DNA of 64,000 nt from Cycas panzhihuaensis (taxonomy: Eukaryota > Cycadophyta): contig CM041465.1 of NCBI GenBank assembly GCA_023213395.1, positions 53,947,741-54,011,740 of the forward strand, given 5' to 3'. Numbering within the stretch: the stretch's first letter is position 1; every line of letters starts with the position of its first letter. A model generated the notes under the pieces. The model was not told where the DNA came from. It was given only the letters and a program-made list of their open reading frames with translations, and ran no database searches. A program made the position numbers and the translations under genes. This document shows positions 1 through 12,173 of this stretch, piece after piece.

Positions 1-1594
1 CACGTGGTCGTCCCCATCTTGAGGACTTCCACATGCACTTCAGGGCGAAGTGCATTGACAAAGAGATCTCTCTTCAACTCCTCAGGCAACGTAGCCTTGG
101 TGGAGTGAAGAAGATCGTGAAAACGTCGCACAAAGTCACGATTCATCTCATCGTGACCTTGTTTAGCGACGAGCGCCTTCATTCCGCTTTCGAATGGGCG
201 GGCTGCGTTAAAGTAGTTGACGAACTCGTCCACTAGTTGTTGGAATGAAGAGATCGAATGGGCAGGAAGGCGGTAAAACCACTTGAGGGCATCACCCTGC
301 AAGGACCGCGGGAATAGCTTCATAAGTATATGGTCGTAAGCCCAATAATTGATGCACACCATTGAGAAGCTGCGTACATGCTCGGTTGGGTCTTCTTGAC
401 GAAGTCCGTCGAATTTGGGAACTTGGGAGGGTGAGGCGGCGGGTTAGTCCTCGGCGCCTCGATAGACAATGGCGTCGACCTATAGTCCACGAAAGGACGT
501 GTCCTTGCTTGGGCTAACGGATCGACAATGGCAAGGATGGATGGGGTGGTAAACCCATCCCTCCTTGGGAAAAGACCCCTTGTTGGAAAGGGGTGCGGGT
601 AAAACTCGAAAAGGAGGTATACTCCCTTGCGATGTGCAGATAATGGGAGTTGTCTTTGGACGGCGGAAGCGGAGGATGAGGGCCGGTTTTGCCCATATGG
701 GCCACCCGTAGGTGGCACGACCCCATATGGGTGCAACGGGTCCACCCCATAAATAGGGAGATGGCTTCCCTTGCCTTGCCCCCAAGGTTGAGCAGTGTAA
801 CCTGGGGGCACGTAAAGAGAAGAACCACTAATCGGGTTTTGGACATATGTAGGAGTGGGTCCTACATGGCTAACGGCGGCGGCACTAGTAGGACCCCGAG
901 GCCTACTAGGGAACGTATGTATCACGTTCGAAGGTGGCGCGTGCATTTGGCTAGGGCATGGCATGCTAACCCCGAGCTGAGGGAAGGACACACCACGAAC
1001 GGGTCCTGAGGAAGTAGGACCACGGCTGGAAACAGGCGGCGCAACACTTACCTTGGGAGCCGGGGTAGACACGGCATAGGATGTGTATGCGTGGGTAGGG
1101 GCATCGATCGTTGTAGATGACGTAGGCATGGACGAAGAATATGCTACGTTGCGTAGCATTTCTGCGAACCATCTAGGATGCAGCTGGCGGCGCCGAAAGC
1201 ACTCATTGGCGCCTCGGCCGCGTCGGCGGAGGGGTATCCTCGTAGCCATCGAGGTCGAAGGGGCTTCAGTAGGGGATCCTTGAGCGCCGTAAGGCTCGCC
1301 AGTGGGGTGGCGAGCTTCGTGAGGGTCCGAATCTTCCGTTGCTTGAGCGAAAGGCTGAAAGTCATCCGGGTGGAAATGGTCATCTGGGTAGTAGATGGAA
1401 TCATCGCCCTCTTGGGCGGATTCCAGAACAGACGAAGGGAACTCTTGAGTTCCTGAAACTATGGGACGGTAGGCCCAAAAGATGGGTAACCTTCCATTGT
1501 CGAATCGGGGTTCGACGATGGAGGGGAACGAGACGATTGGTCTTCCAACAACGGCGGCAAACCTCGCAAGCGATGCGAGAAACGTCGCATGCAA
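1..1594 (-). pseudogene. gypsy copy A gag, partial and frameshifted
   Basis: Gag of a Ty3/gypsy element read on the minus strand and cut by the window edge. An open frame runs from an ATG at 1594 down to 320. Its N-terminal half is Pro/Ser/Gly-rich with repeated GPT, PYG and PPTGGPYGQN motifs, as in the long low-complexity gag leaders of Tat/Athila-type elements. Near 440 the frame breaks. In another frame, from about 340 to 1, the sequence reads a typical gag core: a SLQGDALKWFYRLP segment, then SFQQLVDEF, then QGHDEMNRDFVRRFHDLL. The same core is present in the copies at 42700-44277 and 57444-59443. The frameshift makes this copy a pseudogene. Capsid assembly is inferred from the family only. 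Confidence 0.8.
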
Positions 1595-1751
1595 CGCCTT
1601 TGCGAGCGTCGTTAGGAGAAACGGAAAGGAAAGGAAAGGAAGAAACGTAAAACACGTTGGGGGTTGCCCAACTGAAAATGCGGAATGCGAACCTACCTAG
1701 AGGCAAGAACACCAACAAGGAGGGGAAGCGGATTTAGCTTCCTTACTGGCG

Positions 1752-1769
1752 ATCCCAGTATGGTCGCCA
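1752..1769 (-). other. Primer binding site of gypsy copy A
   Basis: Read on the minus strand, TGGCGACCATACTGGG lies one base inside the LTR end. Copies B (44434-44450) and C (59603-59619) carry TGGCGACCATCTTGGGG at the same place. A conserved TGG-starting 17-mer next to an LTR end is the expected PBS form; I cannot assign the primer tRNA. Confidence 0.7.
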
Positions 1770-1770
1770 G

Positions 1771-4337
1771 TGAAACGCTCTCCGCGGGGCGGTGATCCTA
1801 TGTCTAGCAAAGGGATACAAAACATAACACTGGCTAGGCTAGACAGCGAGGATCTCACCTCGCAGGGGCGTTCGTCTTGGCCGGGCCAGCGGGTTCGGGC
1901 TCGCAAGGTGCTGGTTGCTTCCAGTGTAGGCAAATCTGAGGCCTTCCTACCCTTCGGATGGCCGGGAAGGAGAGGGAAACCTCGCGCGTTGCGGCTTCTC
2001 AAGGTAATGAGAAGGCAACGAGGGGGCAACAAAATCAACGTGCAACAGGTGTGAAGTACAGTGTGGTTGGGGTATGCAACGTAAACGGGTCTTCTATCTC
2101 TATGTAATGCAAAGTAAAAGAAAGCAGTGCAGAGGAAAGTAAATGTAGAATAAAAGACTATTTCCTTTTTCCTTTATGTTTCCTTATCGTTTACTTATCA
2201 AGTATGTACAAAAAGCAAGAATGATATAAAAGGAAAAAAATAAAGGAAACGCGAGGAATACCTGGGTCCGGCGGTTGAGGTCAAAGTACAGTTGATCTCG
2301 CGTCGTTTTCGCTCCCTCCTTCTCCTTTCTCCACGCACGCGACGTCGATTGACGGTGATAAGGGGGCTCACTTACCTCCCCTTGAGCATGCGAAATCAAA
2401 ATGAAATGAAAGGATGAGAAGGAAACACAAAACTAAAGGAGAGAAAGTACCATGAGTGAGCTAACCAGCAATGGGTTCGCTCCACGCGCTACCTCCACCG
2501 ATGTGATCCTGCAAGAGAACACAAAGAGTACCTTCCTCTCGAGGGAGAGGCTACAAAATATACAAGGAGATATATGTGTATGAACTGCAAACTGAAATCA
2601 ACTTAGCTAATCAAACTAAGCTATATGTCAAAATGTAGCAAAACGGAAACGAGAGCATATGAGGTACTTCTACACTACCAAGTGCCACAAACACACAGTG
2701 GGCGAGTATAGCCTCGGGATGGCTAACTCACCCACGAGAGGTCTCCAAAGGGGGCCAGGAAAGGAATGCCGGGTGGTAACAAAGGTGGACACGGGTTGTC
2801 TCAAGCAGTGCGGACACCCACGACACAATCTTCTAAACTCCTTCGACCCGTTCCTTAGGACATCGTGTATGGTAAGGGGAAGAGGACAAGGGATGGAACC
2901 CTTGGGGAGAAGGACGGAAATGGGGGACGGAGCCCCGCCTATCTCCCTCAAATCCTCGTGTATGCTCCCTTACTCTAGCTGACTGAGGAAAGAATGGAAG
3001 AAGACTTGGAGAAAATGAGGAAATCCAAAGAGAAAACCGGGAAAACGGATTCGGGTCAAGGTAGCACTAAGGCGTGGCTATGGCTAATGGTAGCTACTTT
3101 CATTCAAGGAGTAAAAGCAAAGGGAAAGAAGGGGTAGAATGCTTGACAATGAATATAAGAGACATGCAAGTATGTCCAAGGAGTTTGCAAGCAAAAAGTA
3201 AAGGAAATACAAGTAAAAAGAAGAAGAAATGCAAGAAAATACAAAAAAAACAAGTAAAGCTAAGGGGTACCTTGTGTAGAGAGGTCATGCATGCCTCCTA
3301 CCACTAGGGACAGTAGTAATAGAGGTCAAATGAAGACTGATCATGAGTGCTCCCAGCTGCAAAGTAGATGGAGGAAGCCCTTTGTGAAGTTGGGGATGTG
3401 AAGCAAGTCTTTGGGGCAACTTCTTGGTTGAAGAAGTCCCTTGAATCTTTGTGTAGTTGCAAGAGGAAGAGAGCTGGTTGTGGAGAGTAGTAAGGGGCAG
3501 CAATGGCCCTTCAAAATCCACTGGTGGCAGCCTTGTCCTTCCTCCTCAGTCGCTGTGCCTAAACCTCTTTGATTTCTGTGTCTTCTCTTGTCTTTTGTGG
3601 AGAGCTTTTCTTTAGAAAACTTAGAAAAATGAGCTCAAGAATGATGTCAATGAGTAAAAAAAATCATTTTATCTCTTGTTCACAGTAAGTGAACGTTGGG
3701 GGCATTAGGGCGCCTCGATCGTCTGAGCCACGGCGGTTCGGGTGAAAAATGCGGAAGCGTCGGCGTGGTTCTCTTTAAATTTGAGCAGTCGTCTGCGGCA
3801 AATTCCGCGATCACTAAGTCTGATCGCTTAGTTTACTGCATGATGCGAGCCTGAAATTTAAAAAAAGAGAGAAATGAAAGAAAAATCAAGCTTTTAAGGT
3901 AAGAACATGGGCTAAACATGAATTACATCAGTTGGGGGGAAGGCCCAGGCAGTGGACAAGTATCCAGAATGATGCAAAGAGCCCTAACTAAGGGTTAAAC
4001 CGGACTTAAGAAGGACTGCAACATAAACGACATGTTGTAACAAGCACAAACAAGCTGGCGGAAATAATCCCGAGAAACTGTGGAGACATCGTGAGTGGTT
4101 GTAGGCCATACGGGGTGTCGCATTCATTTGAGGAATGCCCGTGAGTCGTCATAGTCAAGGCGTCTTGGTTAGGCACATGCATTATGAGCAAGCAAAAAGG
4201 CAATGCGCGCAGGCAGGCATATGTCAAGCAAGCTACTCTAAATTACCTTAATTAATATGGGTAAGAAAAGTGAGAACATATACCTGAACAAACCTGTGTC
4301 AATGCGTCTCAAGTCCATTCCCAATAGTTGGGAAACA
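1771..4337 (-). repeat. Gypsy 5' LTR of copy A (2,567 bp)
   Basis: On the plus strand the LTR begins TGAAACGCTC and ends TTGGGAAACA; on its own strand it runs TGTTTCCC...GTTTCA, with canonical TG...CA ends. It aligns along its length with the LTRs at 37174-39742, 44453-46969 and 59620-62255. Shared blocks include a CTACCCTTCGGATGGCCGGG block, a GGCTAACTCACCCACGAGAG block and the terminal GTCCATTCCC block. Copy A lacks the AT microsatellite seen in element C. The partner 3' LTR lies outside the window, so the TSD cannot be tested. Confidence 0.85.
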
Positions 4338-4779
4338 AAGTCTTACTTGCAGCTGAAAACCTTCACAAATCTAAGAAAATATTCAATAAGTAGACAAAAA
4401 ATGCCAAGAAATGATGAAATGTATGGTAAAATATATATATCTGAAGAAAAATAGCTCAAATCTGAGAAAAAAACTTGATTAAATGTAACTTGTTGTTGAT
4501 CTCCTTCACAAATCTTTGAAAAAGTATAGCTTGTAGCTGAAATCCTTCATAAATCTGTACAAATCTGTGAAAAATCTGAAAAAACACTTGTTATATCATA
4601 AAAATAATTCAATAATGAGCAAATCTTGATGAAAAATATATAAAACTTACTGAAATTTTTTCAGAAAATAAATATAGCTAATATTTCTTACTTGTAAGCA
4701 AATCTATCATAGAATGTCAGTAAATCCTGTTGCTCTTCTTCAAAACTTGATGGTCAGTAAATAAAACTCTGATACCAAA
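4338..4779. other. AT-rich stretch, probably internal remnant of a copia-like element
   Basis: No coding frame of note. The stretch repeats degenerate motifs such as CTTCACAAATCT and GTAGCTGAAA. It lies just inside a copia-type PBS, so it is probably the 5' internal part of that element, cut by the insertion of copy A. Confidence 0.35.
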
Positions 4780-4887
4780 TGTAGGAAATAGAATGTAGCT
4801 CCAAGTGCTTTGATACCAAATATAGGAAATAGAATATAGCTTCAAGTGCTCTGATACCAAATGAAGGAAATAGAATGTAGCTCCAAA
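4771..4887. repeat. 41-bp tandem repeat over a copia PBS/LTR junction
   Basis: GATACCAAAT starts at 4771, 4812 and 4853, an exact 41-bp period over about 2.8 units. On the minus strand each unit reads ATTTGGTATCA, close to the initiator-tRNA-Met PBS of copia elements; the first and third are preceded by CTCT/GCTC as in a full TGGTATCAGAGC. The unit therefore spans an LTR end plus PBS. Confidence 0.7.
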
Positions 4888-5215
4888 ATAAACTTCAATA
4901 TATTCAAAATAACAATATTGCATCAAATATTCAATACAAATCTATGTAACAGTGTAGATCGATGTTGCACAAATGAACTATGAGATTATGATAGCATTGT
5001 CTTCAATCCATTATTGTTGAGAGCATGACAAATATCCTCAAAGGAGGCAGTGTCTAAAGACACCAGGGTTGTACACCCCTTAATATTTATAGTTTGAGGG
5101 AAGAGAGAAACTCCTCAACCCCTGAATTCAAAAAAATAATAAAATAATATTAACTTAACTCAAATGAAACTAACTCAAATTAACATTAACTTACCTTAAC
5201 ATGTTGAGCATCACA
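4780..5215 (-). repeat. Probable copia-like LTR, minus orientation
   Basis: The boundary next to the PBS is TGTAGGAAAT on the plus strand. A possible far end is GAGCATCACA at 5215, giving TG...CA ends and about 436 bp. No partner LTR was found, so the far boundary is a guess. Confidence 0.35.
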
Positions 5216-5935
5216 TGTGTAAATTGAGGTGTACAATCCTGGTAGGTAAGAGGGAGTTGAGTGATGATATTACACTCCAACACGATGGGGGCATCCCCCT
5301 CATCTATCATCATTGTCAGTTGACTATACGGCGATACATAGGCAGCCCCTATGTTGTCTTCCCCTTGCCTCTACGCCCACACATTTCACCACAACACTCA
5401 CTGTGACCCTTAGGTCGCATCATTATTATGTCTGTTTATATATATATGTCACTAACATTGTGTTGCCAGCATTCACCATTGCATTGTGCTTCCAAGCCAT
5501 AAGGCTCTGCTACCAAGGGGGCGGTGTTTCCTGGCTACCGAGAATGGGTTTTGGTAAATCAACTCAAGTAAGTGTAGGTATGCTTCTATACTTTGCTTTT
5601 ATCACTTCTCTAGAAAGGTAAATCGAAGCATCTATTTTTCACTACATGACTGATTGATACATTTGAGTGATCACCTTACATCCACTGCTTGATCATATTG
5701 CTTGACACTACTCTAGCCTATGACAACCATGAGACATGTATCCCAATGGCACTCCACAATCCTTCTATGTACCTCTATGTTGTCCTAAGTACCAACTAGC
5801 ACATGTGATCCGTTCACACCCCCATTGCCATATCACAAATCATAGTGCCTCGCTAGGTGTGATTGGTATCTCCCCATCCATTTGCCAGCTTCTTAGGAAT
5901 CCTATCTCTCCAGTGCCCTATCCAATCTAGGTTAT
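5216..5935. other. Non-coding stretch, nothing recognised
   Basis: Moderately AT-rich sequence with only short, domain-free ORFs. I see no splice-consistent gene and no repeat boundary. Confidence 0.5.
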
Positions 5936-8500
5936 CTCCTCCTTATAACTATCCCCAACCACCTGGATAGAGGGTCAGAACCTCCTAGACCTGGGGTACC
6001 CTCCTTTAAGGCTCTTAGCTTCTTTTTTCCTCTTGTTTTACATTCTGTCACCGCACCGTGACAAATGTCATGGTATAGTGGTAAACTTCGTAGTACCGCA
6101 AAGTTTACCATGGGACGACTATCATAAAACATTTTTTTAAATCTATTGTGGAAATCTTTGTATTTTTCACAAAATTGCCACGTGGCTAAGTCACACCCTG
6201 AGTCCTAACCTAACCCTAATCATCTAATTAAGCTAGGGTTAGATATAAAACCCAAAAAAGACTTCATTTTAATTTCTTCCTCCATCTTTTCTCCTCTCCT
6301 CTTCTACTTTCATAGGTGATTTTCTGTAGGAGCACCCTGCAACATCTAGTACACCTATGTCCTAGTCTGAGATCTGCCCTTTGCAGCTTAGATCTACGGT
6401 AGTAGGCTTGAGACAAAGCTTCTCCAAGTAAGGACGTGCTCTAAGACTCACTTCCATGTACAAGCATCAGGTTTCACTAAGTTCTCATTCAGGTTTCATA
6501 GCCTACACAGGAATCCACTTGCAAACCTCATAGGACTGTCTTCCTCTACCATTTTTGTAGGCAGATCTGCCACCAATTTGCCCATAGCAAGTACTATTTC
6601 ATGTATATTTCATTTTGTTCCTTTTAGTTCCCCTAAAAGAGAATAGAATACCTTGTATATCTTTTTTTTCTCAGCTTTTACCATAAAATATAGGAGGCAT
6701 CCCCTCTATTTTTCCTTATCTGTCTTCTCTATCTTCTTGCTCTCTCCTAGTTTCTCCAAGGAGGCTACGAGGAGAGGTCCCAAAAAGGCAAGAGAAAGGA
6801 GCTAAGGTGGGTTCTACACCCAACAAGGCCTGCTCCTCAAGGGCAACCCCCTTCTCCCCTTTTCCTCCTCCTCTTTTGTGCCTCCCTTGGACTACCAGAG
6901 AGCTCTTGGAAGAGAGGCCATCGTTGGTATCAGCATTACCACCCATTCTTTGCCTTTGGTTCCAGGACTAAGCGCCTTACATTAGCAGAGTTTCCAGGCC
7001 TTAGTCATGCCATACATCACTTTTGGGTGTTGGCTTAGCCTTAAGTTACAAACGTTGTACATCACAACCTTTGCAACATCGACAACATTTGCAACCTTTG
7101 TGCAACCTATCTCCTTGACCTTTTGCTGCTATTAGACTGTCCAAATATGTTGTTTATGTGCATGGATAGCATGGAGGTATGTGCGTTGGAGGTTTAGCCA
7201 TTCTGAGGCTAACCATCCCCGTTCTTTTATCTTGTCTTGCTTGCATTGAGGAGGTTGGAGATTATTTCCTAAATAAAAGTTTACTTTGATTGAAGTACTT
7301 TACCTGCATCATTTTGTGCACTTTGCATATACATATATACATACATACTTGGCATCCTAGTAGCCCCTAGGGAAAGGGGGAGTACTCTTTGATCGCAGGT
7401 TTCTCTACACTACTCATGGAGAAGAAAGAAACGCATCAATCTAGGTACATCTCTCTCATTCTTTCCCTTGGTCATTTCCACCTTTAACATAGTCTTTTCC
7501 TTTGTTTTTTTTTTTGCCTTTTCCTTTTAGTTTGGGGAAGGTAAGGAAGCCCTAACATGTTTACTCTACGTTGCCCACGTGTTGGGAAAGGAAAAGGGAA
7601 GTGCATGCGGTATAAGAGAATGTCCTTACTTCAGCAACACGGTCTTCTAAGTACACCGTTCTTTTCTCTTTGTAGCTCTTTTCCTTTTTGTCTTAAGCTT
7701 ATATACTTGCATAGTTGAAACATAAAAGGAAAAGGAGAAAAGAAACAAGTTTGCATCTATTACTCGTATATGCATGCTAGACTCACATTTTTAGGAAAGA
7801 GCATGAGATAAGAACCATATCCTTTCGCTTTCTTGATTGCATGCATCTCCTTTAGGCCTTACATCTTTTGTACATAAGATTGCACTTGATTGGCTTTCCC
7901 CCTCTACTCCCTTTTCTCCCATTAAAAACGAAAAGAGAGTGAGGTTTTGCATTTGAGAGTAAACGAGAGTGTATTTACTATTATTTTTATATAGTTATTG
8001 TCTCTTGTTTGCAACAAACATAGCAACTTACACATCACTTCACCACCACACATAAAAGGTCAAACCCTTCACACATAAGACGGCAGAAGCCTCTTCCACC
8101 GTTGCCTCTTGTTTCCCAAACTCACTTTGGGTGGGTTAGCCTAAGGAGGATTCTTCCAATAGGACATCCTCTTCTAACCCTATCACACCTACATTAGCTA
8201 GGTAGCCTTGACATCCTCTCATTTGGGTTGGTCCCGTGCATGAGGTGGTTCCCCAACGCCACTCTTACAAGCGTGTACTTCCTGCATCACTCTTCCGAAT
8301 GCATCTCATTCATATCTCTCCATTTTCTACGAGGATCCATTCCCTCGTTCGGTCTTGCCCTTCCCTTCTGGCCATCCAAGGGTAGGAAGACCTACGTCTT
8401 GAGGTTACTCAGAAAACCGAGGATCTCCCTTGCTCTTGCTACCCTCAAAACTAAAACCAAGTTACCCAGAAGGGAGTTGTGCGCCATTCATGGGTTATGA
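5936..8500 (+). repeat. Diverged gypsy LTR relative, plus orientation (tentative)
   Basis: Blocks resembling the reverse complement of the gypsy LTRs occur in the expected order. An inverted repeat TGGTAAACTT...AAGTTTACCA (6079-6110) matches the LTR palindrome region. GCCACGTGGCTAAGTCACAC follows (about 6178). A GGGTGGGTTAGCC block lies near 8130, and CTTCTGGCCATCCAAGGGTAGGAAG near 8370 is the reverse complement of the conserved CTACCC...GGCCGGGAAG block. Divergence is high and both ends are uncertain. AGATATAAAACCC at 6240-6252 could be an old LTR TATA box. Confidence 0.35.
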
Positions 8501-9806
8501 ACCTGTGTTCTGATGCACAAATGCCCTGTGTGGGTGATTTCTCTCACTTGTTAGATTGACTCTATATTCTGGATCTCTCCATTGACTAACCTAATCATAA
8601 CCAAGTGTGGTTACCATCCCATAGATGCAATTCCACCATCACACCCTCAGTCTCATCTATATTATTTTAGGGATCGAAGGCCCTGGTGTTCTTCAACACC
8701 ACCACTCCATTAAATCACTTTGTTCTCTTCTCTGCTTATTATGTGTATTTGAAGGTATCTTGAGATGCCAACAAATATGCAGATGCTTTCCCTCTCATAT
8801 AAATGCTATGATCAATAGGAATAGGATGCCTAATATTCAATACTAAGCATTATGTTCAATCAAGAAAATATATTAATATATTATAGGATTTTTTAATCAT
8901 TATAAGTATGTTTAATTAAAAATTAATAATAAACATTTATAATACACACAACAATACAACAAATACATAGAGATGTATAGGCTCATCTCCTCTAGTATTA
9001 TACATTTAGAACCAAAGTATATTTGTGAAAGATAAATTTATCTTATATTTTTATAATAATTATATTTTGCTTATATTTCTTATGTCTTATAATTTAATAT
9101 TATTATATAATGTGTTAGATTCAAATTGTGTTTTTAGTCCATTAGTTTATTTATCCTTAATGATCGATAAAAAGATTCCATAGGTTATTAAATATCATTT
9201 TAAGTTTGATACATCCATTGTAAAGCAAATAAGACAAGATCAATCACCACTTAAATTTATTATATACATGACACATAAATAACATATACTCTATTACATA
9301 GGATTAATATGGGAATAAATTTTGAATAATAATTTATTAGTAAAGCTTTCAACAACTACCTTTTGACTTATGTGTCATGATCATATATAGAAGGCTCCTT
9401 TATATAATCACTATCATTTGTACTTACCTTACAAATAATATAAAATTTATTTATTCCAACTTATGGATGGCCCCATTAGAAAGAGTAACTCATAATCATC
9501 CTAAGAAAAACCCAACACTATTATAGTTTCTTATGAGGAAAACTATCTAGACATATTGTAACCAAATACGTTAGGAATCTTTTTTATGCTATAAAAGTAC
9601 ACTTACGTCCTTTCATAGATTAATTCAAAAAGTTAGGTAGAAGAAAATATTTTAGTTCATATTTTCTCTTGTTGAAGTGGTTTCTGTAGAATGAAGATGG
9701 ACCTATACATCCTTATTAACCACAAACATTAGAACATAATTAGAATTAGGACAGATTAAAATTTGTCATAGATGAATTGCTAATGGTGATAGTTACAACT
9801 TGAGTT
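8501..9806. other. AT-rich non-coding stretch
   Basis: Very AT-rich with no ORF beyond about 70 codons and no recognisable TE domain. Confidence 0.5.
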
Positions 9807-9990
9807 CAAAAGATGGTTCCCCCTTATTCATCCTTAGGTACCGTGCAATTATTGAATGTTAAGGCTTGGTAGTTGAATTAACTAATCCATATATATATCC
9901 CATATGGATTAGTTAATTCAACTAGCAAGCCTTAACATTCAATAATTGCACGGTACCTAAGGATATATATATATATATATATATCTTTTG
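9807..9990. repeat. Near-perfect foldback (MITE-like hairpin)
   Basis: Positions 9830-9892 and 9902-9964 are 63-bp inverted arms with a single mismatch, separated by a 9-nt AT-rich loop. Further out, CAAAAGAT (9807-9814) pairs with ATCTTTTG (9983-9990), across unequal spacers of 15 and 18 nt; the right spacer is an AT run. Nothing in it codes. It could be a foldback transposon, a recently formed inverted duplication able to give hairpin RNA, or an assembly artefact. Confidence 0.85.
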
Positions 9991-12173
9991 GTTAAGTGTG
10001 CATATCTCTTTCCCTAACTAATGGGATATTACACTAATTTTAAATTCTCTTTATTCATTCAATAGAATGAAATGCCCTCTACAATAGAGTGGGTTTAATC
10101 AATTTAATATAGATAATTATTTTTCATTCTGTATTTTAAAGTGTTAAAGGCCTTTAGTTTATGAATTGTCCTCATGAAATGATTTATATTTTGTTTTCCC
10201 AAAATAGGTCATCAAGTTTTTGTAAAAGAAATTAGCCAATAACTAACTAGTTATCTTTTTGTTTGATACTTCCATCGATCTTGTATTAATATATTATGGG
10301 CTTTTAAATTAAATGAGATTTAAACGAAAGTGTGAAAAGGAAGTGTACGTTACCTTCTTTTACACTCAATCGCTTAATAGGACAAAATAGATACTATCAT
10401 TACAATGCCTTTTAGATGATTTGGTTATCCATGGCCTTTTAAAATAGTAGGAGATAATTTCAAGAGGATCTCATTTATGTCCTTATATTTAACTATATTT
10501 ATGATGTTACATGATGTATTCATTAATTGCAAGGCTATTGGAGGACTTAGATGCAATTGTCCCAACTTTTGTCAAGAATATTCTAAATTAAAGGAAAAAG
10601 ATTATCTGAATTTAGATTATTGATACTGAATAGATATTTATTATAGTCCAACCAAACATTGAATTTGTACTCTTTTTCTTTTTCCTTTTCTTTCTTTTCT
10701 TTTCTTTTGTGTGTGTGCGGGGGTTGGAGGGGTTGGGGTGGGTATGGGCATGTGTGTATGTGTGTGGGAGAGAGAGAAGGGGGATGGGGGGGGGAGAGAA
10801 ACAGAGCATAATAGAAAATGAGAGTTCTATGGGGGTGTTGCCCCTCAATATGATGCCCCAAAGCATGTTGGACATCTCACTATGTTAATGTTATGAAGTA
10901 CACTTCTTTGTTCATCCAACATAATTACCCACATTAAATGACATGAATAGAACATGTGTGCGAGCAATAAATAATTCTAATAAGCAATGCCAATGTTTAT
11001 TCATTTTTTTAAATGTATTGACAAATCAAAATGGTGTAAAATAACAAAGTATGCACTTGGAGTTTAACAAAGTTAGCGAAAAGTTCAAAATGTATGGAGG
11101 CATTTGTAATATGAGTATGACATGATCAAATTCTTAGAAATTATTAACCCTCCATGGGAATTATTACCCCAATACTTAGATGTGCATCCTTAGACAAACA
11201 CTAATCATAATAAGCAATACAAATGTTGCTCTATCTTTCAAAATGTGTAAACTAGTTAGTGTAGTATAACATGATATAAGAGTTGTAAATTAAAGACAAT
11301 GACCTTCTTGACCCATTGAAGGCAACCCTAACAACAATTTTGTATTAAGTACTCTCTCTCTACATGACCAATCTAAATTATTGTCAAGGAGATTCCATGT
11401 TAATGGGGCCAAGTAAAGGTTTATAGATTCATAAAGATTCTTAAAGTATAAGATTGTAGATTCTTATGGATAAGACACTTGGACAATAATATATCACTTG
11501 GTAACTCCTAAAATTACATATCTTTCTATTTCTAAAAGAGGTGTTGGATGCGTGTACGCATGATGGGATTTCACCTAGTAAATAGTGTTATACTCATGAA
11601 TTATTCATGGCAGGTCCCCACAATCCACCACTATATGCGTTTGATAATTAGAATGGAAGTCTAACACCATAATTGAAAAGCAATAGTCTAGCTAGAATGG
11701 TTGAAACTATCTTTCGTACTAAAAAAATGTAAAATTATTCTATTAAACACAGTCGGGTGGATGGGACCATACCCATGTCTGATTTTATAGGGCATTAATC
11801 TTGAGCGTTGAGATATGTTCAAAGGTAAATGAGGAAACGGTTCTGCCAGGATTTAGAATTTAACCTCTACCAAATGTATGAGATGCGATTGAAAGCACAC
11901 TTTACCATCAAATTCGAGTTCATGGGCTGCGAAAGTCTAATTATCAATTCATAAGATGCGAATATTTCTCAGAAACGATGAAACCCGTGATGCGATGCGA
12001 TTTTGACTGTTTTCGGTAACCAAAGCTGCAACTTGTTCTCCAATGTAAAATGTGGTAATGGGGAATTAATATGCCATGGGTGAACAATTATTATATATTC
12101 TTTTGAGTACCCTGCACATTCGAGTGCGTGTGTCATCTGGTGTTTGAATTTGAGTTGAACATTGTCGTAGGTA
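9991..12173. other. AT-rich upstream region of the legumain gene
   Basis: No gene seen. It contains a pyrimidine tract at 10667-10709, a G-rich tract at 10719-10797 and otherwise AT-rich DNA. The last few hundred bases should hold the legumain promoter. I see no clear TATA box at a conventional place; TTATATATTC at 12091-12100 is a weak candidate, only 74 bp before the start codon. ATGs at 12071 and 12076 would open short uORFs if transcribed. Confidence 0.5.
10719..10797 (+). other. G-rich tract with quadruplex potential
   Basis: Between 10719 and 10748 the plus strand carries runs of 5, 2, 4, 4, 3 and 3 Gs separated by 1-3 nt. A TG/GA microsatellite follows, then GGGGGATGGGGGGGGG near 10779-10794. 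Confidence 0.7.

Noticed and set aside
6203-6222. CCTAACCTAACCCTAA resembling telomeric repeat
   Set aside because: Only about two imperfect units; no array, so no evidence for an interstitial telomere.
10583-10875. Two minus-strand ORFs rich in His, Pro and Lys
   Set aside because: They arise from the G-rich and CT-rich simple sequence; no domain and no homologous copy.
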